Source of the DNA: Rhizobiales bacterium Ga0077525
Lineage (GTDB): Bacteria; Pseudomonadota; Alphaproteobacteria; Rhizobiales; Xanthobacteraceae
Assembly: GCA_001464835.1 (NCBI GenBank)
Contig: LNDS01000025.1
Coordinates: 19,820 to 83,819, forward strand
Direction of reading: 5' to 3'
DNA: 64,000 nt
The notes below the pieces were generated by a model that saw only the letters and a list, made by a program, of their open reading frames with translations, did no database searches and was not told the origin of the DNA. Made by a program: the position numbers and the translations under genes. Numbering within the stretch: the first letter of the stretch is position 1; each line of letters begins with the position of its first letter. Below are positions 35,120 to 44,573 of the stretch, in pieces.

Positions 35120-35904
35120 CCTTGCCGCCGGATCGGCCCGCTCTTCGGCGGCGGCCAGTCCTGCGTTTCCTCGTAGCGCTTGGCGTAGCGGTAGAACGTG
35201 CCCTCGAAATTGCCGAAGGCAATGACGAAACCGGCCCAGCCGTCGAGAAAGCCACGCTTCATGATGTAATGCTTGAAGAACGACCACAGGCCGTGGCCGA
35301 GCGCCGACGCCATCGACACTTTCTTGCCGGCGAGTTTCGGCGTGCCGAGCGAGGAGTAGCGGTTCATCTTCTTGATGACTTCCGCGAGATTGCGGAACGG
35401 GAATTGCCACACCGCATTCTTGAGTTGCCCGACCGGCTTGCCGCTCAGATTCTCGTAGCCTTCGTGCACCGGCTCGAGCGTGTAGCGCATCGCGCCTTTG
35501 CGGAAGAGCTGCGGCTGGCGGAAATTCGGATACCAGCCGGAGCCCTTGATCCAGCGGCCCATCATGTAGCTGCGCCGCGGCACCAGATAGACGTCGTGCG
35601 CGGGCGCGCCGTCGATCAGCGCCAGGATTTCGTCGCGCACTTCCCGGGTGCAGCGCTCGTCGGAATCGAGGCTGAAAATCCATTCGTGCGTGCAGACTTC
35701 CAGCGCGCGGTTGCGCAGGTCGCCGAAGCCCTTGAACGGCACGTTGACGACGCGGGCCCCGAGCGCCGTGGCGATCTCGGCGGTGCGGTCGGTGCTGAAC
35801 GAATCGACGACGACGACTTCGTCGGCCCACAGCACGGTCTCGACCGCGGCGGCGATTTTCTCTTCCTCGTTGAAGGTGAGGATATAGGCGGTTATTTTGG
35901 ACAT
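35107..35904 (-). CDS. Glycosyltransferase family 2, LPS core beta-glucosyltransferase-like (WaaE/KdtX type)
   Basis: This 265-residue GT2 enzyme begins MSKITAYILTFNEEEKI, then VDSFSTDRTAEIA and the DxD-like FSLDSDERC. This order is typical of the WaaE/KdtX subgroup that adds a hexose to the inner core heptose. The ATG at 35904 is preferred to the upstream frame because the GT2 fold starts there. The last residues (GPSS) and the TGA lie within a palindromic repeat, so the native end may have been lost. Confidence 0.82.
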   Translation of the reverse strand: MSKITAYILTFNEEEKIAAAVETVLWADEVVVVDSFSTDRTAEIATALGARVVNVPFKGFGDLRNRALEVCTHEWIFSLDSDERCTREVRDEILALIDGAPAHDVYLVPRRSYMMGRWIKGSGWYPNFRQPQLFRKGAMRYTLEPVHEGYENLSGKPVGQLKNAVWQFPFRNLAEVIKKMNRYSSLGTPKLAGKKVSMASALGHGLWSFFKHYIMKRGFLDGWAGFVIAFGNFEGTFYRYAKRYEETQDWPPPKSGPIRRQGPSS

Positions 35905-36006
35905 TGCGCGATGATTGCCATTTGAGCCCGGCAAGGGCAATAGGGATTTGTCGCGGGCCCCGCGTTCGGCTAAAGCCTGCGCAGGCAATCAATCCAGAGA
36001 ATTCGC

Positions 36007-36852
36007 GTGGCCGCGCTGATTTCCGTCATCGTCACCACCTATAACCGCGAGGATGCGCTCGCCGCGAGCTTGCGTTCGCTGCGCGGCCAGACCGACCGCG
36101 ATTTCGAAGTCATCGTCGCCGACGATGGCTCCGGTCCGGCGACCGCGGCCCTGATCGACGCGGCGAAGGCGTCGATCGGCCACCGCGTCGCGCATGTCTG
36201 GCACGAGGACAAGGGCTTCCGCGCCGGCGAAATCCGCAACCGCGCCGTGCTCGCCGCGCGCGGCGACTATGTCATTTTTCTCGACGGCGATTGCATCGTG
36301 CGGCCGAATTTCGTCGCCATGCATCGCCGCCTTGCCGAGCCGGGCTGCTTCGTCACCGGCAATCGCGTGTTGCTGTCGCGCGCGCTCACCGAAAAGGTGT
36401 TGCGCGACGGATTGACGCCGGAGACCTGGGACTGCGTCGCCTGGCTCAATGAGCGGTTTCGCGGCGGCGTCAATCGCCTGTCGGCTTTGCTGACGCTGCC
36501 GCTCGGGCCGCTGCGCCGCTTGCGCGCCAAGCAATGGAAAGGCGCGCGCTCGGCCAATCTGGCGATCTGGCGGCGCGATCTGGTGACCGTCGATGGCTAC
36601 GACGCCGACTACGCCGGCTGGGGCAAGGAAGATTCCGACATCGTCGTGCGCCTGCTGCGCGCCGGTATCGCCCGCAAGGACGGCAGCTTCGCAACGGGCG
36701 TCATCCATTTGTGGCATGCCGAGGCCGACCGCTCGGCGCTGCCGGAGAACGAGCGCAAGCTTGCCGAGATTCTCGAAGGCGAGGGCGTGCGCGCCAGACG
36801 CGGCCTGTCGGCGCTGAAGGTTACGCCGTCCGGCAACGCAGCCGAGGCGTGA
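36007..36852 (+). CDS. Glycosyltransferase family 2 with GT7-like C-terminal region
   Basis: This 281-residue protein starts at GTG. It has ISVIVTTYNREDALAASLRS, the metal-binding FLDGDCIVRP and a C-terminal YAGWGKEDSDIVVRLL, the Glyco_transf_7C motif. It transfers a sugar in core or surface polysaccharide synthesis, but donor and acceptor are unknown. It is followed 2 bp later by a GT9 gene on the same strand. Confidence 0.82.
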   Translation: MAALISVIVTTYNREDALAASLRSLRGQTDRDFEVIVADDGSGPATAALIDAAKASIGHRVAHVWHEDKGFRAGEIRNRAVLAARGDYVIFLDGDCIVRPNFVAMHRRLAEPGCFVTGNRVLLSRALTEKVLRDGLTPETWDCVAWLNERFRGGVNRLSALLTLPLGPLRRLRAKQWKGARSANLAIWRRDLVTVDGYDADYAGWGKEDSDIVVRLLRAGIARKDGSFATGVIHLWHAEADRSALPENERKLAEILEGEGVRARRGLSALKVTPSGNAAEA

Positions 36853-36854
36853 GC

Positions 36855-37928
36855 ATGGCGCGCATCGATCTGCCATTACGTTTGCCGGTGCGCCCGCGCA
36901 TTCTGGTCGTCGCGCTGCGCCGCCTCGGCGACGTGCTCCTGACCACGCCATTGATCGCCAGCCTGCGTGCGGCCTGGCCCGACGCCACCATCGACGCGCT
37001 GGTTTTTGCCGACACCGCCGGCATTCTCGACGGCAATCCCGACATCAACACGGTTGTCACGATGCCGGGCAAGCGCACGGCCGCGCAGAGCCTTAAGCTC
37101 GCCGCGAAACTCTGGCGCGGCTACGATCTCGCCATCTCGACGCAAAGCGGCGACCGTCCGACCTTCTTTGCTTTGGTCGCCGGCCGCCGCCGCGTCGCTT
37201 TGGTCGACCAGAGCTTCAACGGCCGCGTCAAACAAAGACTGCTCGACCGCAGCCTGGTCTATGTCCCCGGCGTGCACCGCGTCGAGGAAATGCTGCGTCT
37301 TGTGGATCTGCTCGGCGTTGCGCGCGTGTCGCGCCTGGTCGCGCCGCGCCCGCGCGACAGCGCCGATGCGCCGCAAGGCGACTATGCCGTGATCCATGCC
37401 GCGCCGATGTTTCGCTACAAGCAATGGACAGCGCAAGGCTGGCGCGATCTCGCCGCCGTTCTCGCCGCGCGCGGCATGACTGTGGTGGCGACCGGCGGGC
37501 CGTCGGCGGAGGAGCGCGCCTATCTCGACAACGTCTGGAGCGGTTCTTCCGTTACGCGGCTCGACGGCCGGCTCGACTGGGCGCAAATCGCGGGCCTTCT
37601 CGCCAAGGCGAAAGTCTTCATCGGTCCCGATACCTCGGTCACCCATCTGGCCGCCGCCACGGGCGTGCCGACTGTCGCGCTGTTCGGGCCGACCGATCCG
37701 CGGTTGTGGGGGCCGTGGCCGGCAGGCGGCCTCGATTCCGTTTGGGCCGACACCGGAAAAGCCCAGCAGCGCGGCAACGTGACCCTGGTGCAGAACACCT
37801 TGCCCTGCACGCCGTGCCAGTTGGAAGGTTGCGAGCGGCGGCTCGACAGCTACAGCGCCTGCCTCGACGAACTGACATCGGCGCAGGTCATTGCCGCTGT
37901 CGATCAGGCGCTGCGCTCGAAGCGATAA
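36855..37928 (+). CDS. Glycosyltransferase family 9, heptosyltransferase III-like (WaaQ type)
   Basis: This 357-residue GT9 protein opens with RILVVALRRLGDVLLTTPLI, the WaaQ-type pattern. It ends its donor site with FIGPDTSVTHLAAATGVPTV and FGPTDPRLWGPWP. A cysteine cluster, LPCTPCQLEGCERR, near the C-terminus is typical of WaaQ-like GT9 enzymes. It is the third GT9 in the region. The 3' end overlaps the convergent WecA-like gene by 25 bp. Confidence 0.8.
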   Translation: MARIDLPLRLPVRPRILVVALRRLGDVLLTTPLIASLRAAWPDATIDALVFADTAGILDGNPDINTVVTMPGKRTAAQSLKLAAKLWRGYDLAISTQSGDRPTFFALVAGRRRVALVDQSFNGRVKQRLLDRSLVYVPGVHRVEEMLRLVDLLGVARVSRLVAPRPRDSADAPQGDYAVIHAAPMFRYKQWTAQGWRDLAAVLAARGMTVVATGGPSAEERAYLDNVWSGSSVTRLDGRLDWAQIAGLLAKAKVFIGPDTSVTHLAAATGVPTVALFGPTDPRLWGPWPAGGLDSVWADTGKAQQRGNVTLVQNTLPCTPCQLEGCERRLDSYSACLDELTSAQVIAAVDQALRSKR

Positions 37929-38944
37929 AGCCGCAAGGCCACCAGCGCGCAGCCGGCGGTGAGCGCAATCGCGTCGGTTTCCAGCGACGGAAACAGGATT
38001 GTCGTTGCCGCCAGCACGATCAGCGACACGTTCAGCACCACGACGCGGGCGATGATCGCCGGGACCGGCAATCCGCCATCGAGGGCGCGCTGATAGAAAT
38101 GACTGCGGTGCGCCTGCGTCACGTTCTCGCGCGCCAGCGCGCGGCGGATCAGGGTCACAGTGGCGTCCGCGACATAATAGAGCGGCAGCAATATCGCCGC
38201 CGCCAGATAGCCATTGCCGGCGAGCAACAGCAGCAGCCAGAACAGCAACAGCCCGATCGGCAGGCTGCCGACATCGCCGAGAAAAATCTTCGCCACTGGT
38301 TTGTTGAACGGGGCAAAGCCGAGCATGGCGCCGCACAGAGCGGCGGCGACGACGGTGCCCTCCGTCGGCAGGGCACCGAGCGCCGCCGCGATCAGCAGGC
38401 CCGCCGTCACCGGCACGACTTCGCCGACCGTCATCCAGTCGATGCCGTCCATGAAGTTGACAAGGTTCACCAGCCAGACGCCGGCGATCAGCATCAGCGC
38501 CGCTTCCAGCCACCACGGCATGAACGGCAGCACGCGCAAGCCGTCCGGCAAAAGGGCGATCACCACCGCCACGGCGACGCCTTGCAGGATGAGCCGTGGC
38601 AGCGCATTCATCGGTCTTACGTCGTCGCTGACGCCGACAATGGCCAGTCCCAAAGTCGCCGCGATCAGGACGCCGAGTGTCCGCGCCGATGCGCCGATAT
38701 CCGGCACAATGACAAAAGCTATGGCCACGGCCACCACCAGCGCCGCCATCACCGCGATGCCGCCGCCCTGCGGCGTCGGTTCGCGGTGCGAGGAGCGCTG
38801 GTTCGGCCTCGCCATGACGTAGCGCTTGAGAAGCGGGCGTAGCAGCATCACCAGCACGGCACTGACGCCGATGGCGATGGCCATGACCAGCGCAAAGGCG
38901 ATAGTCAAATGGATGAACTCAAGATTGATGGCGCTTCCGGTCAT
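37904..38944 (-). CDS. Polyprenyl-phosphate sugar-1-phosphate transferase, WecA/MraY family
   Basis: This 346-residue membrane enzyme has about ten helices and the family's loops: TPQGGGIAV, GVSDDVRPM, VNFMDGIDWMT, KIFLGDVGSLPIG and AHRSHFYQRAL. It starts an O-antigen or other lipid-linked glycan by moving a sugar-1-phosphate to undecaprenyl phosphate. The sugar is probably an N-acetylhexosamine, by family knowledge. It is divergent from the GT4 gene at 39088. Confidence 0.87.
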   Translation of the reverse strand: MTGSAINLEFIHLTIAFALVMAIAIGVSAVLVMLLRPLLKRYVMARPNQRSSHREPTPQGGGIAVMAALVVAVAIAFVIVPDIGASARTLGVLIAATLGLAIVGVSDDVRPMNALPRLILQGVAVAVVIALLPDGLRVLPFMPWWLEAALMLIAGVWLVNLVNFMDGIDWMTVGEVVPVTAGLLIAAALGALPTEGTVVAAALCGAMLGFAPFNKPVAKIFLGDVGSLPIGLLLFWLLLLLAGNGYLAAAILLPLYYVADATVTLIRRALARENVTQAHRSHFYQRALDGGLPVPAIIARVVVLNVSLIVLAATTILFPSLETDAIALTAGCALVALRLYRFERSA

Positions 38945-39067
38945 TCACGTCTCGGCATCGAATCTGCGCATGGCGCTGCGGCGCTCCTTCTAGCGCATTT
39001 TTATCTGCAACAATCCCGGAATTTGCGCCAAAATCTTCCAATCTGCTAAGGGAACGATCCTGAAAGC

Positions 39068-39082
39068 CGCGCTTCAAGCGCG
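39068..39082 (+). promoter_or_regulatory. Palindrome directly before the SD of the GT4 gene
   Basis: CGCGCTT-C-AAGCGCG is a near-perfect palindrome ending at the first base of GAGGAG (39082-39087). In RNA it can form a 5-bp stem with a 5-nt loop touching the SD. It could be an operator or could tune translation; the sequence alone does not decide. Confidence 0.3.
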
Positions 39083-39087
39083 AGGAG

Positions 39088-40263
39088 ATGAATTTCGTGC
39101 AGCCGGCCGCCAAGACAACGAATTTGCCCGTTCTCGTTTATCTGGTGACGGAAGACTGGTACTTCCTGTCGCACCGCATTCCGATGGCGCTGGCCGCGCA
39201 GCGCGCCGGCTACGACGTCCACGTCGCCACCCATGTCGTCAATGGCGGCGACCGCATCAAGGCGCTCGGCTTTCATCTGCATCCGCTCAATTGGCGGCGC
39301 GGTAGCGTCAATCCGTTCGACCTGGTCTCCATCGTCCGCGACGTGCGCGCGCTGTACAAGCGCCTGAAGCCCGATCTGGTGCATCACGTCGCGTTGCAGC
39401 CCTCGGTCATCGGCTCGCTCGCCGCCTGGCGATTGCCGGTGACGCAGCTCAATGCCTTTGCCGGCCTCGGCTCGACCTTCACCTCGCAATCGTTGAAGTC
39501 GCGCATCGTCCGCCCGGTGCTGAAAACCGTGTTGCGCTGGATGCTCAATCGCCGCCGCTCGGCGGCTTTGGTGCAGAACGGCGATGACCGCGCCGCCATC
39601 ACCGCCATCGGCATTGACGCCGCACGCGTGTTTCTCATTCCCGGCTCCGGCGTCGATGTCGATGTGCTGACGCCCTTGCCGGAACCGGACGGTGTCGTGA
39701 CGCTCGGCTATGTCGGCCGCCTGCTCGAAGACAAGGGCCTGCGCAGCCTGATCGCCGCGCACGATCTGCTGATGCAGCGCGGCGTTGCCGTAAAGCTCCT
39801 GATCGCCGGGCAGACCGATCCGGCCAATCCGGCCTCCATTCCGGACGCCGAAATCGAGACGTGGAAGCGTCGCGCCAACATCACGCTGCTCGGCCATGTG
39901 AATGACGTGCGTGACGTCTGGGCCAAGGCGCACATCGCCGTTTTGCCGTCGCGGCGCGAGGGCCTGCCCAAGAGCCTGCTCGAAGCCGCCGCCTGCGGCC
40001 GGCCGATGATCGCCAGCGATGTGCCCGGCTGCCGCGAGATTGCCCGCCACGGCGTCAATGGCCTGCTGGTGCCGGCCGATAACGCCACGGCGCTCGCCGC
40101 CGCCATCGAAAGGTTGGCCGTTGACCCGGCGCTGCGCCGGCAATACGGCGCGGCCGGGCGGCACCTCGTCGAAATCGAGTTTTCGAGCGAACGGATCGGC
40201 GGCAAGACGGTGGCGCTTTACGACGGCCTTCTCGGCCGCGCGCTTGCCGGCGCGGCCCTTTGA
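39088..40263 (+). CDS. Glycosyltransferase family 4
   Basis: This protein of up to 391 residues has the GT-B layout: LVYLVTEDWYFLSHR at the N-terminus, TLGYVGRLLEDKGLRSLI at the domain hinge and PSRREGLPKSLLEAAACG with the catalytic E-x7-E. The overall pattern resembles PglA/WbpX-like hexosaminyltransferases. GAGGAG abuts the ATG at 39088, too close for initiation. The in-frame GTG at 39097 has a 9-nt spacer and may be the true start. Confidence 0.85.
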   Translation: MNFVQPAAKTTNLPVLVYLVTEDWYFLSHRIPMALAAQRAGYDVHVATHVVNGGDRIKALGFHLHPLNWRRGSVNPFDLVSIVRDVRALYKRLKPDLVHHVALQPSVIGSLAAWRLPVTQLNAFAGLGSTFTSQSLKSRIVRPVLKTVLRWMLNRRRSAALVQNGDDRAAITAIGIDAARVFLIPGSGVDVDVLTPLPEPDGVVTLGYVGRLLEDKGLRSLIAAHDLLMQRGVAVKLLIAGQTDPANPASIPDAEIETWKRRANITLLGHVNDVRDVWAKAHIAVLPSRREGLPKSLLEAAACGRPMIASDVPGCREIARHGVNGLLVPADNATALAAAIERLAVDPALRRQYGAAGRHLVEIEFSSERIGGKTVALYDGLLGRALAGAAL

Positions 40264-40302
40264 CGGCTAAAGACGCCTCCATCGGGAACCGGACGGGAAT
40301 TA

Positions 40303-41586
40303 ATGGCGCACGGACGTAAAATCGCGGTGATCGGGCTCGGCTATGTCGGGCTGCCGGTGGCGGTGTCCTTCGCCCGCGCCGGGGTGCCGGTCATTGGTTT
40401 TGACATCAACGCCGCCCGCATCGCCGAGCTGAAGTCCGGCCACGACCGCACCCGTGAGGTCGAACCCGCCGAACTGGCGCAGCCGACGCTCACCTATACG
40501 GACGACCCGGCGGCGCTCAAAGCTAGCGACTTCTACATCGTCACCGTGCCGACGCCGATCGACGCCGAGCGCCGTCCCGATCTCGGTGCCATGCTGGGCG
40601 CTTCGAAGACGGTCGGCGCCGTCCTCAAGCGCGGCGACATTGTCGTTTATGAATCGACCGTCTATCCCGGCGCCTGCGAGGAAGACTGCCTGCCGGTGCT
40701 GGAAAAGGTCTCCGGACTGAAAGCGGGCAGCGACTTCACCATTGGTTATTCGCCGGAGCGCATCAATCCGGGCGATAAGCAGCACCGCTTCGAGACCATC
40801 ATGAAGGTGGTCGCCGGCCAGGACGCGCGCACGCTCGACATCGTCGCCGACGTTTACGGCTCGGTGGTCACCGCCGGCATTCACCGCGCGCCGTCGATCA
40901 AGGTCGCCGAGGCCGCCAAGGTGATCGAGAACACGCAACGCGATCTCAACATCGCCTTCATGAACGAACTATCGGCGGTCTTCGCCACGCTCGGCATCGA
41001 CACCGGCGACGTGCTCGCCGCCGCCGGCACCAAATGGAATTTCCTCAAATACGAACCCGGCCTGGTCGGCGGCCACTGCATCGGCGTCGATCCGTATTAT
41101 CTCACCTACCGCGCCGAGAAGGCCGGCTATCGTCCCGAGATCATTCTCGCCGGCCGCCATATCAACGACGGCATGGGCGAGCGCGTCGCCGCCGAATGCC
41201 TGCGCGCACTGAAAGCGCGCGGCGCGGACAATGCCACCGTCACCATTCTCGGGATGACCTTCAAGGAAAACGTGCCGGACATCCGCAATACCAAGGTCAT
41301 CGACATCGCCGAGGCTTTGACCCGGGCCGGCATCACCGTTCAGGTGCACGATCCGGTGGCGCTGCCGGAAGAGGCCGCGCATGAATACGGAATGACGCTG
41401 ACCCCGCTCGACAAGCTCCAGCCCGCCGACGCCGTTATTCTCGCCGTCGCGCACAGAGAGTATGTTGCCGGCGGCTGGCCCTATATCGTCAAGCTGCTTA
41501 AAGCCGGGCAGGGCGCCGTGCTCGACGTCAAGTCGAAGCTCGATCGCGCCATGCAGCCGAAGGAGATCGACCTGTGGCGGCTGTAG
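40303..41586 (+). CDS. Nucleotide-sugar dehydrogenase, UDP-GlcNAc 6-dehydrogenase-like (TviB/WbpA type)
   Basis: This 427-residue UDP-sugar dehydrogenase has KIAVIGLGYVGLPVAVSFAR, YESTVYPGACEEDC, the catalytic cysteine in GLVGGHCIGVDPYYL and GMTFKENVPDIRNTK. HDRTREVEPAEL and length match the TviB/WbpA branch, which oxidises UDP-GlcNAc at C6. UDP-glucose as substrate cannot be excluded. Its last 13 bp overlap the next gene, an epimerase, so a uronic acid nucleotide is oxidised and then epimerised. Confidence 0.85.
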   Translation: MAHGRKIAVIGLGYVGLPVAVSFARAGVPVIGFDINAARIAELKSGHDRTREVEPAELAQPTLTYTDDPAALKASDFYIVTVPTPIDAERRPDLGAMLGASKTVGAVLKRGDIVVYESTVYPGACEEDCLPVLEKVSGLKAGSDFTIGYSPERINPGDKQHRFETIMKVVAGQDARTLDIVADVYGSVVTAGIHRAPSIKVAEAAKVIENTQRDLNIAFMNELSAVFATLGIDTGDVLAAAGTKWNFLKYEPGLVGGHCIGVDPYYLTYRAEKAGYRPEIILAGRHINDGMGERVAAECLRALKARGADNATVTILGMTFKENVPDIRNTKVIDIAEALTRAGITVQVHDPVALPEEAAHEYGMTLTPLDKLQPADAVILAVAHREYVAGGWPYIVKLLKAGQGAVLDVKSKLDRAMQPKEIDLWRL

Positions 41587-42593
41587 CATCCGTTCTCGTC
41601 ACCGGCGCTGCCGGTTTCATCGGCTATCATGTTTCGCGCCGTCTGCTCGAAGGCGGCCGCAGCGTCATCGGCATCGACAACCTCAACAGCTACTACGATC
41701 CGAAGCTGAAGGACGCGCGGCTCGCCGAACTCGGCAAGTTTCCCGGCTTCCGTTTCATCCGGCTCGATCTCGCCGACCGCGCCGGCATGGCGGCGCTTTT
41801 TGCCGAGCACAAATTCGCCCATGTCGTGCATCTCGCCGCGCAGGCCGGCGTGCGCTATTCGCTGATCGATCCGCACGCTTACATCGATTCAAACCTGGTC
41901 GGCTTCACCAACATCCTCGAAGGCTGCCGCCACAATGGCTGCCAGCATCTTCTGTATGCCTCGTCGTCGTCGGTCTACGGCAGCAACACGCAGATGCCAT
42001 TCTCCACGCATGACAATGTCGATCATCCGCTGAGCCTGTATGGCGCGACCAAGAAAGCCAACGAGGCGATGGCCCATTCCTATTCGCATCTGTTCAAGCT
42101 GCCGACCACGGGACTTCGTTTTTTCACCGTCTACGGCCCGTGGGGCCGTCCCGACATGGCGATGTGGATTTTCGCCAAGGCGATTGCCGCCGGCGAGCCG
42201 ATCAGACTGTTCAACCACGGCAAGATGCAGCGCGATTTTACCTATGTCGATGACGTGGTCGAATCGATCGAGCGTCTGGTCGAGAAGCCGCCGGCCGGCA
42301 ATCCGGCCTATGACGGCAACAAGCCCGATCCGGCGTCGAGCAGCGCGCCGTGGCGCGTCTACAACATCGGCAACAACAATCCGGTCGAACTGCTCGAGGT
42401 CGTCGAATTGCTGGAAAAGTCGATCGGCAAGAAGGCGATCCGCGAACTGGCGCCGATGCAACCCGGCGACGTGCCCGCGACTTATGCCAATGTCGACGAT
42501 CTGATGCGCGACGCCGACTTCAGGCCATCGACGCCGATTGCGGTCGGCATCGCCAAGTTTATAGAATGGTACCGCGCCTATCACCGCCTCTAG
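41574..42593 (+). CDS. UDP-uronate 4-epimerase (LpsL/UDP-glucuronate 4-epimerase type)
   Basis: This 339-residue extended SDR enzyme starts at GTG within the previous gene. It has GAAGFIGYH, AAQAGVRYSLIDP, the catalytic SLYGATKKANE and LRFFTVYGPWGRPDMA, a stretch typical of UDP-glucuronate 4-epimerases such as rhizobial LpsL. The product would be UDP-galacturonate or its N-acetylhexosamine counterpart, depending on the dehydrogenase. Galacturonic acid is a known rhizobial LPS core sugar. Confidence 0.85.
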   Translation: MAAVASVLVTGAAGFIGYHVSRRLLEGGRSVIGIDNLNSYYDPKLKDARLAELGKFPGFRFIRLDLADRAGMAALFAEHKFAHVVHLAAQAGVRYSLIDPHAYIDSNLVGFTNILEGCRHNGCQHLLYASSSSVYGSNTQMPFSTHDNVDHPLSLYGATKKANEAMAHSYSHLFKLPTTGLRFFTVYGPWGRPDMAMWIFAKAIAAGEPIRLFNHGKMQRDFTYVDDVVESIERLVEKPPAGNPAYDGNKPDPASSSAPWRVYNIGNNNPVELLEVVELLEKSIGKKAIRELAPMQPGDVPATYANVDDLMRDADFRPSTPIAVGIAKFIEWYRAYHRL

Positions 42594-42609
42594 AAAGGGT
42601 TCCACGACA

Positions 42610-43362
42610 ATGACCGCCCCGACGCTTGCTACGCTCAAGGTCAAACTGTTCACAGACGGCGCCGACAAGGCGCAGATCGTCGAAATGGCGAAACAGTCCT
42701 GGATCGCGGGTTTCACCACCAATCCCTCGCTGCTGAAGAAGGCGGGCGTCAGCGATTACGAGTCTTACGGCCGTGAGGTGGTCGCCGCGGTGCCGGAGCA
42801 TCACATCTCGTTCGAGGTGTTCTCCGACGACATCCCGGAAATGGTGGCGCAGGCGCGCGTCATCAATTCCTGGGGCAAAAACGTTTACGTCAAGCTGCCG
42901 GTGACGACGACGCGCGGCGAACCGCTGTACGATACCGTCAAGGCGCTGTCGCGCGACGGCATCAAGATCAACTTCACCGCCATCTTTACCTCCGAGCAGG
43001 TCGCCCGCTCGATGGAAGCGCTCGACGGCGGCGCGCCGGCCATCGTCTCGGTGTTCGCCGGCCGTCTCGCCGATTTCGGCATCGACTACCGGCCGATCAT
43101 GCAGGACGCCATTGCCTGGGCCCGCAAGACGAAAAACATCGAGATCATCTGGGCTTCGACCCGCGAAGTGTTCAACGTCGTCGAGGCCGACCAGATGGGC
43201 TGCCATATCATCACCGCGCCGGCCGATATTCTGAAAAAACTGTCGGCGCTCGGCACCAAGACCGGCGCGGAATTGTCTCTCGGCGCCGTCAAGTCGTTCC
43301 GCGAGGATGCGCTGTCGGCCGGCCTCAAGCTTGCGGTGCCGGCGGCGCGCGCGGCTGAGTAA
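42610..43362 (+). CDS. Transaldolase-family aldolase
   Basis: This 250-residue protein has the small transaldolase/fructose-6-phosphate aldolase fold. It shows KLFTDGADKAQIVEMAKQ, GFTTNPSLL, the Schiff-base lysine in NVYVKLPVTTTRG and NFTAIFTSEQV. Full-length transaldolase is over 300 residues, so this is the short branch. It lies 16 bp after the epimerase in a sugar-nucleotide operon, suggesting it makes or breaks an unusual sugar. Its substrate is not known. Confidence 0.82.
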   Translation: MTAPTLATLKVKLFTDGADKAQIVEMAKQSWIAGFTTNPSLLKKAGVSDYESYGREVVAAVPEHHISFEVFSDDIPEMVAQARVINSWGKNVYVKLPVTTTRGEPLYDTVKALSRDGIKINFTAIFTSEQVARSMEALDGGAPAIVSVFAGRLADFGIDYRPIMQDAIAWARKTKNIEIIWASTREVFNVVEADQMGCHIITAPADILKKLSALGTKTGAELSLGAVKSFREDALSAGLKLAVPAARAAE

Positions 43363-43549
43363 AAACCGTTATCAACAGGCGAGGGCAGTTCAGCCCACGC
43401 CGGATTTAAGCATATTCCTTTACCTGTAACGCTGTGAATCAAAACGTGTTCATGAGCCAGCCTGGCGCGGTCGCCATGGCGCAGACCGCATGCTAGGTGA
43501 CGGCGGGGGTCCGGGCCGTCTGGCTCGGCCATTGGGGTTTAGACGGCTG

Positions 43550-44551
43550 ATGACACAGAATCCGAATGTGAATGCGGAGCGCACCTTGCGCGTCGGCGTC
43601 GTTGGCGTTGGCGTCATGGGTTCCAACCATGCGCGCGTGTTTTCCGGACTGCCCGGCGTCGAACTGGTCGGCGTCGCCGATCCCGACAAGAAGCAGACCG
43701 AATTCGTCGCGCGCACGCTCGGCTGCGCCGCGCTCGGCACCGTCGATGACCTGCTCGATCTCGGCGTCGATGCCATCACCATCGCAGCGCCGACGCATCT
43801 GCACCGCGACGTGGCGCTGGCCTGCATCGCGCGCGGCGTCCACGTCCTCGTCGAAAAACCGATCGCCTCCACCGTCGAAGAGGGCAACGAGATCATCGAT
43901 GCCGCGCGCGATGCCGGCGTCACACTGATGATCGGGCATGTCGAGCGCTTCAATCCGGCGGTCGAGGCGATCAAGGAAGCGGTGCGCAACGAGGACATTC
44001 TCTCCATCGCCATCACCCGCGTCGGCCCGTTTCCGCCGCGCATGTCGAATGTCGGCGTCGTGATCGATCTCGCCGTGCACGACATCGATCTGATCCGCTA
44101 TTTCACCGACAGCGACATCGTCGAGGTGCAGCCGCAATTGTCCAGCGCCGTCGCCGAGCGCGAGGACATCGCGCTGCTGCAATTCCGCACCGCCTCGGGC
44201 GTCTTGGCGCATATCAACACCAACTGGCTGACGCCGTTCAAGGCGCGCCAGGTCACCGTGGCGACGCGCGGCAAATATGTCATGGGCGATCTCTTGACGC
44301 GCCAGGTTACCGAATGCTTCGGCTTCCAGCCGGACGGCAGCTATTCGATGCGCCATCTGTCGGTCGGTCATGCCGAGCCGTTGCGCTCGGAATTGCTCGC
44401 CTTCCTTAGTGCGGTGCGCACCGGCGCGGCGCCGGCCGTCACCGGCGAGCAGGGCGTCACCAGTTTGCGCATCGCCATCCAGTGCCTCACCGATCGTCCG
44501 CCGGCGATCGCGCCGGCCAAGCACAAAGCGCCGCGCGTCGTCGCCGGCTGA
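43550..44551 (+). CDS. Gfo/Idh/MocA family oxidoreductase, UDP-amino-sugar 3-dehydrogenase-like (GnnA/WbpB type)
   Basis: This 333-residue protein has the Rossmann motif VGVVGVGVMGSNHARVF and the catalytic VLVEKPIASTVEEG (Glu-Lys-Pro). Paired with the aminotransferase gene 22 bp downstream, it probably oxidises C3 of a UDP-N-acetylhexosamine, as GnnA does for lipid A or WbpB does for O-antigen. The ATG at 43550 is chosen because the fold begins just after it. Confidence 0.82.
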   Translation: MTQNPNVNAERTLRVGVVGVGVMGSNHARVFSGLPGVELVGVADPDKKQTEFVARTLGCAALGTVDDLLDLGVDAITIAAPTHLHRDVALACIARGVHVLVEKPIASTVEEGNEIIDAARDAGVTLMIGHVERFNPAVEAIKEAVRNEDILSIAITRVGPFPPRMSNVGVVIDLAVHDIDLIRYFTDSDIVEVQPQLSSAVAEREDIALLQFRTASGVLAHINTNWLTPFKARQVTVATRGKYVMGDLLTRQVTECFGFQPDGSYSMRHLSVGHAEPLRSELLAFLSAVRTGAAPAVTGEQGVTSLRIAIQCLTDRPPAIAPAKHKAPRVVAG

Positions 44552-44573
44552 TCACCTGAAAACGGATTCCTCC

